Source: Lithospermum erythrorhizon (Eukaryota; Streptophyta; Magnoliopsida; Boraginales; Boraginaceae). From it: 64,000 bases of DNA. Numbering within the stretch: position 1 is the first letter of the stretch; each line of letters begins with the position of its first letter. The notes below the pieces were generated by a model. It saw only the letters and a program-made list of their open reading frames with translations. It made no database searches and had not been told where the DNA came from. The translations under genes were made by a program, and so were the position numbers. This document shows, piece after piece, positions 1 to 12,680 of the stretch. The stretch covers positions 248,001-312,000 of the forward strand of contig JADFUC010001644.1 of NCBI GenBank assembly GCA_019722365.1, read 5' to 3'.

Positions 1-2630
1 CTGGACCTTTATTTGTTGTGGATAAAAATGTTAATACCCAAACGACGCCGTAGTAGATAATTTACTCAAAATTATAATGATGGGAATATACCACGAAACA
101 CAAAAATTAAAGTACAATTATAAGTTGAATTATACGTGAAAACAATCCATAGAGGTAATAAGTGGCTTGGTGTCTGTGGCCTGGCAGCCACCGGCTCGGT
201 CATTGGATGGGCTCGAATCGCCGGCCTGGGTCCAATATTTAGCCCTCGTCCGTCCCATTTCTTAACGAACCGAGTCGTTAGTGGGCCTGGTGGGTCAGTC
301 GGTCACGAATCCCAAGTGGTGAACCGACGCCCCGACACACTGCTACGTATTCGATGACTGCTCAACTGCCTTGGAAGTTGACGTCCAAGAATTAAACCTA
401 TCCCAGAATCAAATTTTATTTAAACATCGACAATCGAGTAATATAGTTAAGCATAGTGCGTTTACACGCTTGGACTAACTTATCTGGCTCACAAAAAGTT
501 TTTGTCATCCTGCAACAAAGAACCACTACTTTATTTCATTCCTCGCATCAAATATCATTGGTTCATTTCTTTCTCACATAATATATATCATCCCTTGCTC
601 TACTACTCACTATAAAAGTTCTATATGTTCAACCGATGATCTCCAAATTATAGTAGCAATATTTCTCATTCTATCATTGATTGGTCCCATTATATCCAAG
701 AACTCGAGAATATAAAATATTCATTTCTATAAAAAGAGGAAAAATATATAGATAAAGAGATGTCTAGGTAAAAAAAAGTTGAAAGAATAAGAAACCTAAT
801 TTAATACTTTAATTACTCTCGTCACCTTTCAAATAATAAACAGAATTGATAAATAAGTTCAGATTTAGATTAACTCTTATCATTTTTAGATAGTAGTTAT
901 TAATATTAGAGCATGGATTTCAATATCATATATATTTGCATAGTGTCGTATTAGTATTAGACTTTTCATTTACCCTTCTCGAATCCATGTATTTAATTTT
1001 CTATGTGACTTTAACTATTTCAATTTTCTCGAAATTTCCTATTATAATCTAAAATTGTGACCATGTACTAATTTTCTAGACACCCCCCTCTACACCTAAT
1101 TTTCACTACAATATATAGTGAAATGACTATATTACCCCTAAAATACACATTGAAATGCCTATATCACAACAAATGATTATTTTGTCCCTAACACCAGCTT
1201 GACTCAAACACCAACCCTTCCTTCCTACACACCCCACCCCACCCCCACCAACTACTCCCACGTACCTCCTACCCCATCAGCCTCCCACCCCAACTCACAT
1301 CCCCCCCCACAACCCTCTACCCCACAACTCCCCACCCCCCCACAAATTTCTACCCCATACAGCTCAAGGACCACCTTTAACAAAATCAACCTGACATCTA
1401 CAAAATAACTCACAACCACCAAAATAATCAAGATATTCTTAGCAATGATATTAAAATCTCTAAATTAACAATCAATTTATGAAGGTAATGCCGGTGAAAA
1501 TTAAGAAATTACTTTTATAAGATTTTGGGAAATTTCAAAACAACCAAACTTGGATTTAGTGATTTAATTCAAGAAATTTATAAGGAATATATATTTTCGC
1601 CAGGAATCTTAAAGAGGGTAGGTCATGGTGTGCAAGCGAGACAGAGCGGGTTTAATAATTGTCGATATATGGTTAAGGAATAGTCAATTTATGATGGCTT
1701 TTATACTTTGTATCTATATTTTAATGTTATGGACAAATAGCTATTTAATGTTTACATATCTCAATTGGATTTAGTATTATAAATATTTCACTATATCAGA
1801 AGGAAAATTGGGCCAGTGGGTTGCAGCTCTAGAAATAAATCATAAGACAGTACGCCTGCATTTTAATAGAGGAATGCCGTAAAATTAAATAGCTTTGTTA
1901 ATTCATATAAAAATTAAACGGGGTCAGTATAGCCTCAAAATAAAAAACAATATATTTATCTCAATATAGTTGTTTATATCTATTCTATATATAATGCAGA
2001 AGCTGTGGATTAATTCAGTTACCAAAAGCGAAAACAAATTCTTTTCTTTTCCATTTTACCCTTTAAGTAATTAAATCAATCTGTTCCAAATCTCACAATT
2101 ATTTCTTTCATTTGATTTTCCTTATAAATAACTCATTATCGCATTCAAAGAATTACTACCCATATCATAACAAATTTTATATTAGAATACATCATATATA
2201 TTATCAATTATTTCTTTCAAGATAATTTCGAATTATATAAAATCACCGTTTTTTCTCCTTACATACCTCTTAATTCATATTTCTACTATAAAAATATATT
2301 ATGTACCAATTGATTAATTTTAAAGTAAACCGTGGTAATAATAACTAATATTTAACTCTATGTCGAAGTGAGCTTGCCAAAGAGAGCTTACCAACATACA
2401 TAGAAAATAGAAATGATAAAATGAGAACAAATGTAGATATAAACATATTGCATACCAAGTTTCTACATGAACAATAAAACCATGAAAGCTTTTCCAGGAC
2501 TCTGGGGTATGATCATTACTAATGATTTTACGATTTACAAGCTGGATCACTGGCCAAATTACAACTCAATCTGTTGGCCACATTCTACTCTCAGTCGATA
2601 GAATCGAAGGAAAATTTAGTGCTCGACGGA
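1..2630. other. Intergenic, no gene recognised
   Basis: No conserved coding region was seen on either strand. The stretch is AT-rich, apart from a moderately GC-rich patch near 150-330 and a strongly C-rich tract at about 1200-1350. Short open frames here have no recognisable domain and no matching splice structure. Confidence 0.6.
1199..1350 (+). repeat. C-rich low-complexity tract
   Basis: The plus strand is dominated by CCCAC, CCCC and ACCC runs, with almost no G. The open frame through it encodes only a Pro/Thr/Ser-rich string with no ATG-led gene structure, so it is read as simple sequence. A similar C-rich tract occurs at 7281-7440. Confidence 0.6.
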
Positions 2631-2638
2631 TGCTAATT

Positions 2639-5600
2639 TTAGAAGTTGTTGATGGTCTCACTAAGAAATGGGAAGGGGTATGGCAAGCATATTAGAAGGC
2701 CTAAGAGCAAAACGGCAATCCCCAGAGCGATATATTTATCATCAGGATCAGTAATCTCCTCCGATAATGGAGCAATAGGACCTCTCTGCAAGAAGAATAT
2801 TAAAACTACCCAGTAAAATGCTACATCACTGAGAAGTGAGGATAGCCCAAGCAATGTAATGGAGGCGCCAGTGAACCTTGATCCAGCCTGCCAAAATGAA
2901 GATGTGGTCAGACAAACAACTTGTTTCTCTAAGATAAGCAAATTTGGAGAAAGGAAACTAGCAATGCAGAGACCTGAGAGAACACAAAACAACAGCACAT
3001 CGCCTGAGGTTCCTCCAGTTTTAAAGTTGTTTCCTCTCACGGTAAAATGAAGTCGATGTTGCTAATTTGTCTTGGTTCTTGAATTTTGATGACGTTTTTA
3101 ATTTTATACACTCATGGCTTTGTTTCTAAATGAACCTATCCTGACTTATCAAAATGTATATTTTTCTATCTATTAATCAAATTCTGAACCATACCTTTCT
3201 TCCCCATATAGAAAAAGCAATTCGGCCTCCATCAAGCTCTCCAGCTGGTATACTATTGATAGCATTGATGAGAAGTCCAGCCCATGCCCATATCACGAGA
3301 GGGTTAACAGATATTGGGGTCCCTTCCTTGAGAACATCTCCAAGAAGAAGCTTAGCTATAAAAAAGTCAGCTCTCAATCCAATTTTTTAGTTTAATGTTT
3401 TACTCTGGTAGCAGTGATTCTGCCAAAGGAATATAATTCTACTAAAACCAGTTGCATGGCAATAAAAACAAGTTCATTTTTTTAGACAAAGCTTACGGAA
3501 GAAACTCTTAACCAAGTCATGTCAAGGCACATTCATAGAGATTCACTGTTCCAAATTTATGAGCATGGCATAACTAAGTTTGAGAAGACCAAGATAATTC
3601 GTGTAATATTATTACCTGTTCCCCCAACTAAAAGTGATTCATGAAATACAGAGGGGTCTACAACCACCCCGATTCCATCGGCAGGTGGCAAGATAAATCC
3701 CAAAAGCAATAGAACAAATCCCAAGGAGAACCCTGCTAAAGGTCCTGCTGATGCAACCTTCAAGAGATCCTCACGTCTTGGCACAATATTTCTGATCCGT
3801 GTGATGGCACCATAGGAACCTATCTGCCACCCGAATAACTCTCATCAATATTCTGTCAGCTCGAAGGGAGGGTTGGTTACATTCATTTTTTATTAAAGAT
3901 GGAAGCAAGGAAAAGAATGAAATAAGAAGATCAGGAAGTATATACAGGCGAGGGATTGGAAACACATAGATCTAGGGCCGGCCATTGACTAAAATCCCAT
4001 TTGTACTCTCTGAATTTCAGAAGACTACGAACCACTTCTTTAAAAAAGTCATAAAACTACTAGCAGCCTAGTTTCAGAAGTAGAAAATTTGGGAAATCTA
4101 CCAAATTTCTCTAATATCTAAAATAATAAATACAGAAAGAATAAACAAATGAGTAATTTCTTTAAAGAATAAGTTCAAATCGATCAGGAGAACAACCAGA
4201 CGGACCTGCCAACTGGGAACGAAGTATGGGACACCTAGCTTGATTCCAGATCCTTGTGCAACCACATAGTGACTGACTTCATGTACACCAAGAATTAATG
4301 CAGTTACAAGCCCTCCTGGAAGGCCATCCTTCAAAGAGTCCAGATTGTCGAAGACGGATCTGAGAGTTCATACAAATGTTTATGTACAAGGCAAATTATT
4401 TAGTCAAATCTGGAAAGGAATGATGTCTAAGATCCAAATGCTAAAACACTCATTTATAGGAAATTTACTGGTTTGCTCAAGTCCCATCCCTGGCTCCCTG
4501 CCCCATGATTTTTCTTTTTACTGTGTGGCTCTGCCCAGAGATGAAATAAATAGACAAATATTGGGCATCAATGAAAAATATAGTATTGAAATATGTCATA
4601 TGAAATCATAATGGACTATGATAAAAAAGTTTTCCTGCAGAGCTGAACGTCTGCAGAAATTTCATAGAATATTGTTACTAATCCAAATGCCCCAGCTGCA
4701 AACCATTCTGGAACAGCTGTAAGAGGGGGGAAACAGAATAGCTCAACTTTGATGGTTAACAAAAGAGAGGAAATAGTTGCCATGTTAAAGTTGTGAATAG
4801 AATTTTAAAGCAACATAGAGCTGAGATTGTACCAGTGGTATCTGGTTGCAGAGTCTTTGTTGGAACCACTACAGCTACAGGTTTATCATCCTCTGGATTG
4901 ACTAAAAGGAAAAATCTATACATATCCCCTAATCTGTCCTGCACAGAAAATGTGAATTGTTAGTCAAAACAATCTCTAATATTGCACAAATTAAATAGAC
5001 ACAGCAGCAACCTGCATTCTCTTTGTTATTTTTTTCATAACTTTTTAAAGCTTGGCCGCCAGTAGATTTCCCTTGAACAGAACTCCACCTCTGTAAAATA
5101 AACCAGTATTAGTATACCATTAGTTCATGTAGGGAGGTAGTTGCAATTAGTTTGAATAGAAAGGTACATGAACTTCTCAGGAATTATTATATTTCTTTAT
5201 GATGCGTAAGAATAAGAGTAATATAGAACACATGCCATCCCTCACATGGTCTCTCCCCCCCGCACAAAATTAACAGGAAGAAAAAGAAATAAGGTCTGTC
5301 ATGTAAGATAATGAACTTCATGTCTTCTGACTAGTCAGCTAAAAAAGGTATCAAATCCAAAGACTAATATCACGTAGGATATCAATTGTTTCTCGGTATC
5401 CTGACCGATTCTATCGAAAGGCTCAGGCAAGGTAACAATATTGAGAAGATACAAAAATGAAAGATAACTAATGAAATGTTCGAATAAGGAAATAGTCCAA
5501 AATATTATCACCTTCACACCTGGCAAAAGGAGATCCACTTAAAATCAATATCATTATCAACCTGTCTCAACATGAAGCTCCGAATTATAAATTCACACAC

Positions 5601-6834
5601 AAAGGAAACTAATTGAACTTACAGTAATTGACATAACATTTGTTTAAGAAAATCCTAGATTCACTTATAGCTCTTCTCCCAAGCAAAAACCACGTTAATT
5701 AAGTTAGATCAAAGCATTTGGTGTCGAGTATAATAAATAAATAAATTCAGATCACCCTAAATATCAATAAAAAGAAACTTAGACGTTAAACTCCATCATT
5801 TTATAATTACCATTCAGATAAAAGTTTGTGAACATTATCCACGTGCAACAATAACTAAGACTAATGTTCTTGCCATCATGGAATTCATTTCATGTATTTT
5901 CGCTCACAAATAACTAGTAGTAAGACAAGTGCTGCGAGGAAACTACCTCAGCTTTCTCAGCTACACTCCCGGTTACATTACTTTCAGACTGAAGTACTCC
6001 TGTTTCGACTTCCGATTGACCTTCATCCTATAAAAAAATATCACTGAAAGACGTATTCCAAATCCTAACTGTAAAAATTAATTAGAGACCAAAAGAATCA
6101 CCACTGATTGTTCATCACTGTCCAGAACCATTGTCCATTTACATCTTCATAAAGTTTTGTTTCTATCACTTTCAAAATTTGGACATGACCTAAGATATAT
6201 TTAAAACCGATAATCATCAACATGCCTCGCCCCTCGCCTAATCAGATAAGGGGGGGTCGAACAGCCTGTGATAACGTACACACTCGTCACATTAGCCTGC
6301 CCAGTGTCAGACTCACTCGGCCTCTAGTTGATTCTTCATTTCAACATTTCTTCTGACAAATTGTTTATCGAAACAACACAATAATTAATTTAGTTAATTA
6401 AATGTACCTACTCCATCCTTGAACAAATAATCCACCTACTTTGGAAGCAATAATTCATCCACTTAACTATAACTTCATATGAAATTACTTATACAATTAG
6501 ATACTACCCATACATATATTTTGTGTGTCAAATTATTGCACATTGAATTACTTATGTGTGTCAAATAGTCAACCACGTAACAATTCATATATAATTAGTT
6601 ATACAATAGGATACTACAAGTACATAATAGTATAGTTATGCGTGTCAAATATTTTATGGTGAAAATTGAGTAGTTTAATTGGATAGTCAATCTACCTTGA
6701 GTAGTGAAGTTGCAAGCGATATTGTCCTTTGGCCTGAAATTAATTGACCGAAAAGTCGAAGGTTGAAATTTAATGGTGAAACAAGAGTAGTATCTGAACC
6801 AAATTCCCCGAAATTCAGTTGCTGCCAAATTCAT
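2639..6834 (-). pseudogene. EGY2: EGY2-like site-2 zinc metalloprotease, probable pseudogene
   Basis: Homolog of EGY2, a plastid membrane site-2-type zinc metalloprotease. Readable exon blocks (minus strand) are: 6834-6696 transit-peptide start (MNLAATEFRG), about 6028-5947 acidic linker, about 5538-5341 with ETIDILRD and FGFDTFF, about 5093-5020 GGVLFKGNL, about 4942-4834 (DRLGD.., NPEDDKPVAVVVP), about 4722-4640, about 4356-4205 with the HEVSH zinc motif (HExxH), about 3813-3617, about 3361-3210 with NSIPAGELDGG (the third zinc-ligand motif), and about 2896-2639. Exons from 4356 down to 2639 join in frame with GT-AG junctions and encode an intact protease core. The 5' half is broken: an extra T in the SPLPGVK block, two bases missing before ETIDIL, one extra base before VFGFD, another shift after FDTFF, an in-frame TAA after GNLLAAKL, and one base missing after FGLVTIF, where the expected donor reads GAAAAC. 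Retained introns argue against retroposition. Consensus error is the alternative, but the nearby multi-exon genes are clean. Confidence 0.85.
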
Positions 6835-8457
6835 TATTATGATTTCTCCTATACCTTATCGATATAAATTCCTATAATTGTATAAAATAAAATAAATTGA
6901 ATATAGAAGGTTACTACTTACTACTATGTGAATATGAAATTAGTTGGTTTCTCTCGAAAGGCTAACCATAACAAGCTTAATCAAAGCCTGATCATGTCAC
7001 TTATCTATTCTAAATTTGCTTCTATCATTCTTCCTATTTCAACTTGCACTCTATTACCTAATTAAGTACAATTAGGTATCGAAATGAATAGTTTTAATCA
7101 ATTAGAATTGAGTAAAACTCGTATTTACGGATCCAATGTCAATAGAAATAGTTACAAAATACATTCTTTTATTTAAAGAACACATACCACTGTATAAATA
7201 CTAAATTACCCTTATCTTTTAAAAACCTTTATCTTCTTCCTCTTTTTTTATTTTTTTTATTTCATGTTTTCAAAACATCATCTCCACCATCACCAACCCC
7301 AATCCCTCACCCCCCAAAAAAATAGCCGCACCCCGCCCCACCCCCCCGCCTCAAAAGGTTCTACCCCACCCCAATTAAAATCATTTTGAAACCCTAAATC
7401 CCAATTAAAAACAAAATCTGACCCCACCCTCAATTGAAAGCGAAGAAAAGAAGAACAATTGATGAGTCACATCACAAGCCTGGCGAGTCGCCAATACAGG
7501 GCCCATTATCAATACTCTCGCCTGGGCTTGGGCTTCTTATCGAAACATTTTGGAAGCATGGCACGTGAGTTGTATATCTGCCTCAATTCTTTTATATGCC
7601 GTTTTCCAAAAAATATTAAAAAGACATACATCCTTAATTAGAGTTTCAACGTTAATACATCATAAATTTTACAGTATTTACAATTTATTCTCTACCAAAT
7701 CTATGGTTCACCATAAAGGCGACGAAAAGTCGGGCATTTACATTGCTTATATAATTTATAACAAATTATTCTTGGAGATCATACTTTTAGTAAGTTGGTA
7801 GAATGAAGAAGTTTTTTACACCTGAAATTTATTAGCTTAGTAAGAAAAGATCTAAAGTTTATCAGGGGAGTACGCCAAAACAAAAAGGTTAGGTTGGTTA
7901 AAAACATTTGTTAAGAAAGAATAAAAAGAAAAGTTTCAACTTGATTCATGAATTGCATATTCAAAATAAGTATGAATTGACTTCTTTGATATCGCTCAGA
8001 CTGTATAATTGAATTGGGTCGTAATAAATTTCAAAAAAGTATAAGTAATTTATAAAATTTTAATATTTAAATAAGTAAAGGAAATATTTATCTTTTTACT
8101 ATTTTAATGATAAATTGAGATCGTGTATACACCTCTAACTAATTTAACTTGGTAAGGAGCGTACAAGAGCAAGATAAAAAGTGGGGATGTGTTATTTGGA
8201 TAAGTGGGTTAGGTAGTAGAGATTTTGGCATGAACATGAAAACATGGGAACCCATAATCCGTACAATTGTACAAGTACAACCATGCTTCATTAGTTGGAA
8301 GTTGATGACCATTGTAGCTTATTTATTTTAAAGCATGATACCTACTTCAAAGTCATAATGCAACATTGTTAGTAATGATATGATCATCCTCGAACAGATA
8401 TGGAAATAAATAAAGGCGTCTCACATTATCTCTACTTAAACATACATGTATAAATAT

Positions 8458-8517
8458 GATGATTGATGAATGTATACTACTTAACGTGATGATTGATCAG
8501 TGTATATCATTTAACGT
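8458..8517. repeat. 30-bp tandem duplication
   Basis: Two adjacent copies of a 30-bp unit starting ATGATTGATSAGTGTATA-like and ending TTAACGTG, differing at a few positions. It is in intergenic DNA and no function is evident. Confidence 0.7.
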
Positions 8518-11302
8518 GCTGTGTGCCTGTGTCTGGCAATTTCGTTTTAAGGTAATAGCTGTATAACTAATGTAAAATACTTTAATTATAACACAAAAAC
8601 TTTATACAAGAACAATAAAAACGTATATAGCGATTGCAACAAATACTGAACAACATAAACTAAACCTGACGTTTCACGCGACGCTTCCTTAAAAACAAAC
8701 TCGGCCCTTCCGCAGGCATGACGACGAGGTGATCGCTTCTCGTGATAATGACCCCCACGATCACTTCACAAGCACTAGCCGAACCAATGACCTAACCACA
8801 AATGCTCAAACTATCACTGATAAAAAACAAAGTAGTAAAAGCAGGATGAAACCGGTTGTTTTCAGTATTTCGTGGTATGTTTTCTCGATGCAGATGGAGG
8901 ATGATTAAGTAAGAGAGTTGGGGATGAAAACGTTTCCCAGCATTAAGCAGTACCAATCACACTTAATGAGCATATAAAAACGTTTGTAACAAATTAAGCA
9001 ATTAACACACCTCGATTGCCTAACTCAGAATACCGAGCACCAATGGAGGCTTGAATTCAATCAAATGCAAACCGAAAGCCGACCGGAGCAAATGTGGCTC
9101 GCACGACTCTCTTTCGAAACCCATTCGTGTCGCTGAGGCCGTGACACACCGATTCACAATTGTACCATTTCCCGGATTTTGCACTCCCCGTGTGTAAGAA
9201 GTTTTATTATAGTAGGGATTCTAATCAATTTTACTGTTCACAAGACCTCTACTTATTAAGTGAAGTTCTCCCACACTCTACTCCAATGTGGGATCTAGCC
9301 AAATTCAAAACATCCATTTCCTCATTCCAATCTTAACACACCTCTTTGACACACAAAAGGGGTTGTCAAATTTTGGATTCACAACCACCATCCAACATTC
9401 CTGGAAGTTATATTTGTACTCAGACCAGCATTAATTGTACTCTACATACAAATACGCAAATTTCTCCAACGCATTATATTTGTAATCATTTGCTCATAAA
9501 TTTCATTCTAGAATGCATTTATACAATACATGTATTAAAAACTTAAAATAAATTAAAAATAAATTAATACTATTAACACCATAAATGTATTAATATCATA
9601 ATAGTAATGCATAAAGTATCTAGAAAGGTTCACCAAAATTTGCTTTTGGTGATGCGTAATATCATGCATTAATTCTTTAGGTTATCTTTACTCATAGAGC
9701 ATCATAAGATGAACCAAAGAAAGTGACCGATCCCTCAATTTAAAACAATTTTACTTTTATACAAGCATAGTTATGTTATTTATAAACTATAATTGTTTGC
9801 TGAATCTATCACCCATGTATGTTTATAGTTGTCTCTGTTGTTTTTTTGAAATATTTTATAGATGGCATGAAAGAATCAATATGAATGGAAATGAAAGGAA
9901 AATATAAATTAGTTGAAAAACAAAATAACAAAATCTGAGAAATGAATTAGTGGTAGATTTTCCCAAGAAATTGGGACAAAACAAAATTTTAAAAAATGAA
10001 TTAATACACCATATCACACAACTGAATGTTTTTCGTTAGTTTTCCCTCAAGGCAGATACACGGAATCACTACAATGAACTAACGAAAGATAGAAAGCCAA
10101 CGCAAGCCAAACAACAACTGAACTAGACACCAGTAAGATGACTAAATTATGGTGCATGCGGAAATAAAGGACGCGGCGTCACGTAGCCGATTTCCTTACC
10201 AACACTTTATCGATCGAAGAGTTACACAACACTGCTTCAATACATTAGTAATTGATCGACAGCGTCATAGATATTACGTTAATTCGGTATTTATTCACAT
10301 GATAAAAGAATCTGCCACGTAGCTTCCTGTTAAAAATGAATCAACTAGACTATCTCGTGGTATGTATGCCCCACTCCCACCCTATTGCATGATGATATGG
10401 CACCGTCTAGCCAATCATATCTCACCAAATAAACAATAACACATGAGTGGCTCACACAGGATAATGTTTCCTGATGAGAGAATCACATGATATACAGCGT
10501 TTATAAGCTGGTAAAAAAGAAGTGTATGGCTGTTTGTTTTGCTGGAATTACAATGAAATTTATGTTTGGAAGTAGTGTTGGAGGTTAGAGAATCAAGAGA
10601 ACGAATTTTAAATAATTTAAAATCTCATTTATCTTGTAATTATAAGTTATTTTAAATAAAATATAGTAATTGACGACCTCTTTCAATAATGAAAATTTTC
10701 ATTTAAATAGAATTATTAATATATTCAGTTTCTTCAATTTTGATTCAATATCTATTATTACGTTGAATTGGAAGATGCCACGTTAGAATTATTAGATTGT
10801 GGTTCGTTGGGGGAACTAGAAGAAAAGTAGTTGTTGAACCAATTCGAAGAGCTAAACGCGTGTAGTTGCCGAACATGAAAATGTTTGGAATTTGAAGTCT
10901 TCTAGTCAATCGTTTTCCATATTGTGGAAGAGTGCACATACAATGGTCTCAAATATCAAAGAACATATTCTTACCATCATTCAAGGTTATCCATTTTTAA
11001 ACCTAGAAATTACAAAATCAAATAAGAAATAAAGAAGTAAAACACAAAGTACTGGAAATAATTATACATCATTTGGGATTTTATTGTTGAAATGATATTC
11101 CAATCTCGCTACGCTTTCAATGGGCCTCAATACGCTATTTCGACGTTTTCCATATTATTTTCAGCTCTATTTCGCCGAGAGAGTAATATATATTTTATTT
11201 TCTTTTATAATATTTATTTAATCATTTTTACATAGAATTGTATTCATACTCAGGAATAATATATACTGACACATGTAATCACAGATTTTATCACTAATTA
11301 AT

Positions 11303-11322
11303 ATATATATATATATTATATG

Positions 11323-11353
<31 letters not shown>
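11303..11353. repeat. AT-dinucleotide microsatellite, self-complementary
   Basis: Runs of (TA)n interrupted by TATGTATA and TATAATATA. The whole block is its own reverse complement in large part, so it could extrude as a cruciform, and its length is prone to assembly error. Confidence 0.8.
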
Positions 11354-11354
<1 letters not shown>

Positions 11355-12567
11355 TCCAGTCTCATCGAATACCAAATTGTTTAAGTGTCTGTTGAAATTA
11401 TACCTCATTTTCTGTATTAGGTTCCAACTTTTTAATAGTATAAGAATTTATTTAAGTAAGCTCCTTATGAATATCTAGCCTCTTGATATCTTAATTACTC
11501 TTTGTCACATTAATTTAACCTCCTTGTAAATGTTGAGATGCATTCTATGAAATGCGTAAGTCCTTTGGATCTCAACTAAGATTGAATTTTTATTGGATTT
11601 GGTTACAACCAAAACCACGGGAATCTTATCTCATTAAGTGCTAATTGCAAATCAATGATTTTCACTTTACGTATTTGCTTTGCTACATGTGAACAAATTA
11701 AAGAAGAATATTCATCCAAGCTAAGCATATACTCTCTTCCATTATACCTTTTATGCACCCAATAACCATTTGATTGTCTAATCAATAGCTTAATCATCTA
11801 CTCAGTATATTTAATTTAAACATATCTATTTATTTCTGTGTTTCTTTAAAGTATTAGATTTACAGACCTATTGAAAGGTATTCTAGTGAAAGTAGAAACG
11901 TTATTTCAAATTTGAATTGGCAATTTTTAGCATTACCAAAGCAACAAAACGATGCGCAAATTTGGGAGCAATGTGTGCAGCTAAAGTCGACTACAAGTCA
12001 TCAATAACGGCGAGCATTCCCATTCTTTTCATAAGGACAAAGATAAGAGAGCAAGATATATCCTATATATGAAGAACAAAATTGTTTGAAAATTCGGTTT
12101 CAAATAGAACTTATAAGACTAAGACTACATACGTGTCAGCCTCCTAAAGGTCAGAAGAGTTGAATGAATTTAGGGAACATCCCATGATATACTTATCAAA
12201 TTATAAGTCCAACTTCCAAACGTAGTGATTACAATAATTGGACCAACTGTGTGTTAGGTTATATCCGCATATGGATAAGCTTAGAAACTTTTTACTATAT
12301 TTAAAAAAAACCATTAATAACTTCATAACAGATATGTATAGATCATATGTACCTATTTACGTATCAATCTTCGATTTAAATGGACATGTAATTATATTAA
12401 AAAATATAGTGAAAATACTAAATAACTAAATCTTTTGAAATGAAGTATTGACACATAATTTGAGACACATGATCTATTATATAGATCCATGATTTTGATT
12501 TTTTTAAGATGGTTCTCCATTCTGAAGTTCCAGACACAATTTCCTCGCAAGACAACACCTCTCTTCT

Positions 12568-12583
12568 ATATATATATACCATT
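12568..12583 (+). promoter_or_regulatory. Probable TATA box of the HSPRO gene
   Basis: CTATATATATATACC lies about 75 bp before the first ATG of the HSPRO reading frame, so transcription would start within the short interval before that ATG. It is a strong TATA consensus, but no transcription start data are available. Confidence 0.5.
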
Positions 12584-12680
12584 CTTTTTTAACCAATATA
12601 AAGTCTAAACACAAGAAACCCACAACTCTAAACTTTCAATAGATACCCAAAACTACATGAACTCTTTGTTTCATGCAAAA

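Larger units (their letters stand above)
6835..12560. other. Intergenic, no gene recognised
   Basis: No domain or splice-consistent exon set was found. Contents are a C-rich patch at 7281-7440, a 30-bp tandem duplication near 8458, a GC-richer patch at about 8660-9180 without coding signal, and an AT dinucleotide block at about 11303-11353. Many short frames end after random-looking sequence. Confidence 0.55.

Noticed and set aside
136..357. GC-richer open frame near the left edge
   Set aside because: It starts at GTG and has no recognisable motif. It is probably an intergenic repeat fragment.
1199..1408. Open frame encoding a Pro/Thr-rich peptide
   Set aside because: It is produced by C-rich simple sequence with a bias against G. 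There is no ATG context, domain or splice support.
10745..10939. 64-residue minus-strand frame
   Set aside because: It has no family resemblance, its neighbourhood is non-coding, and it has no splice or promoter context.
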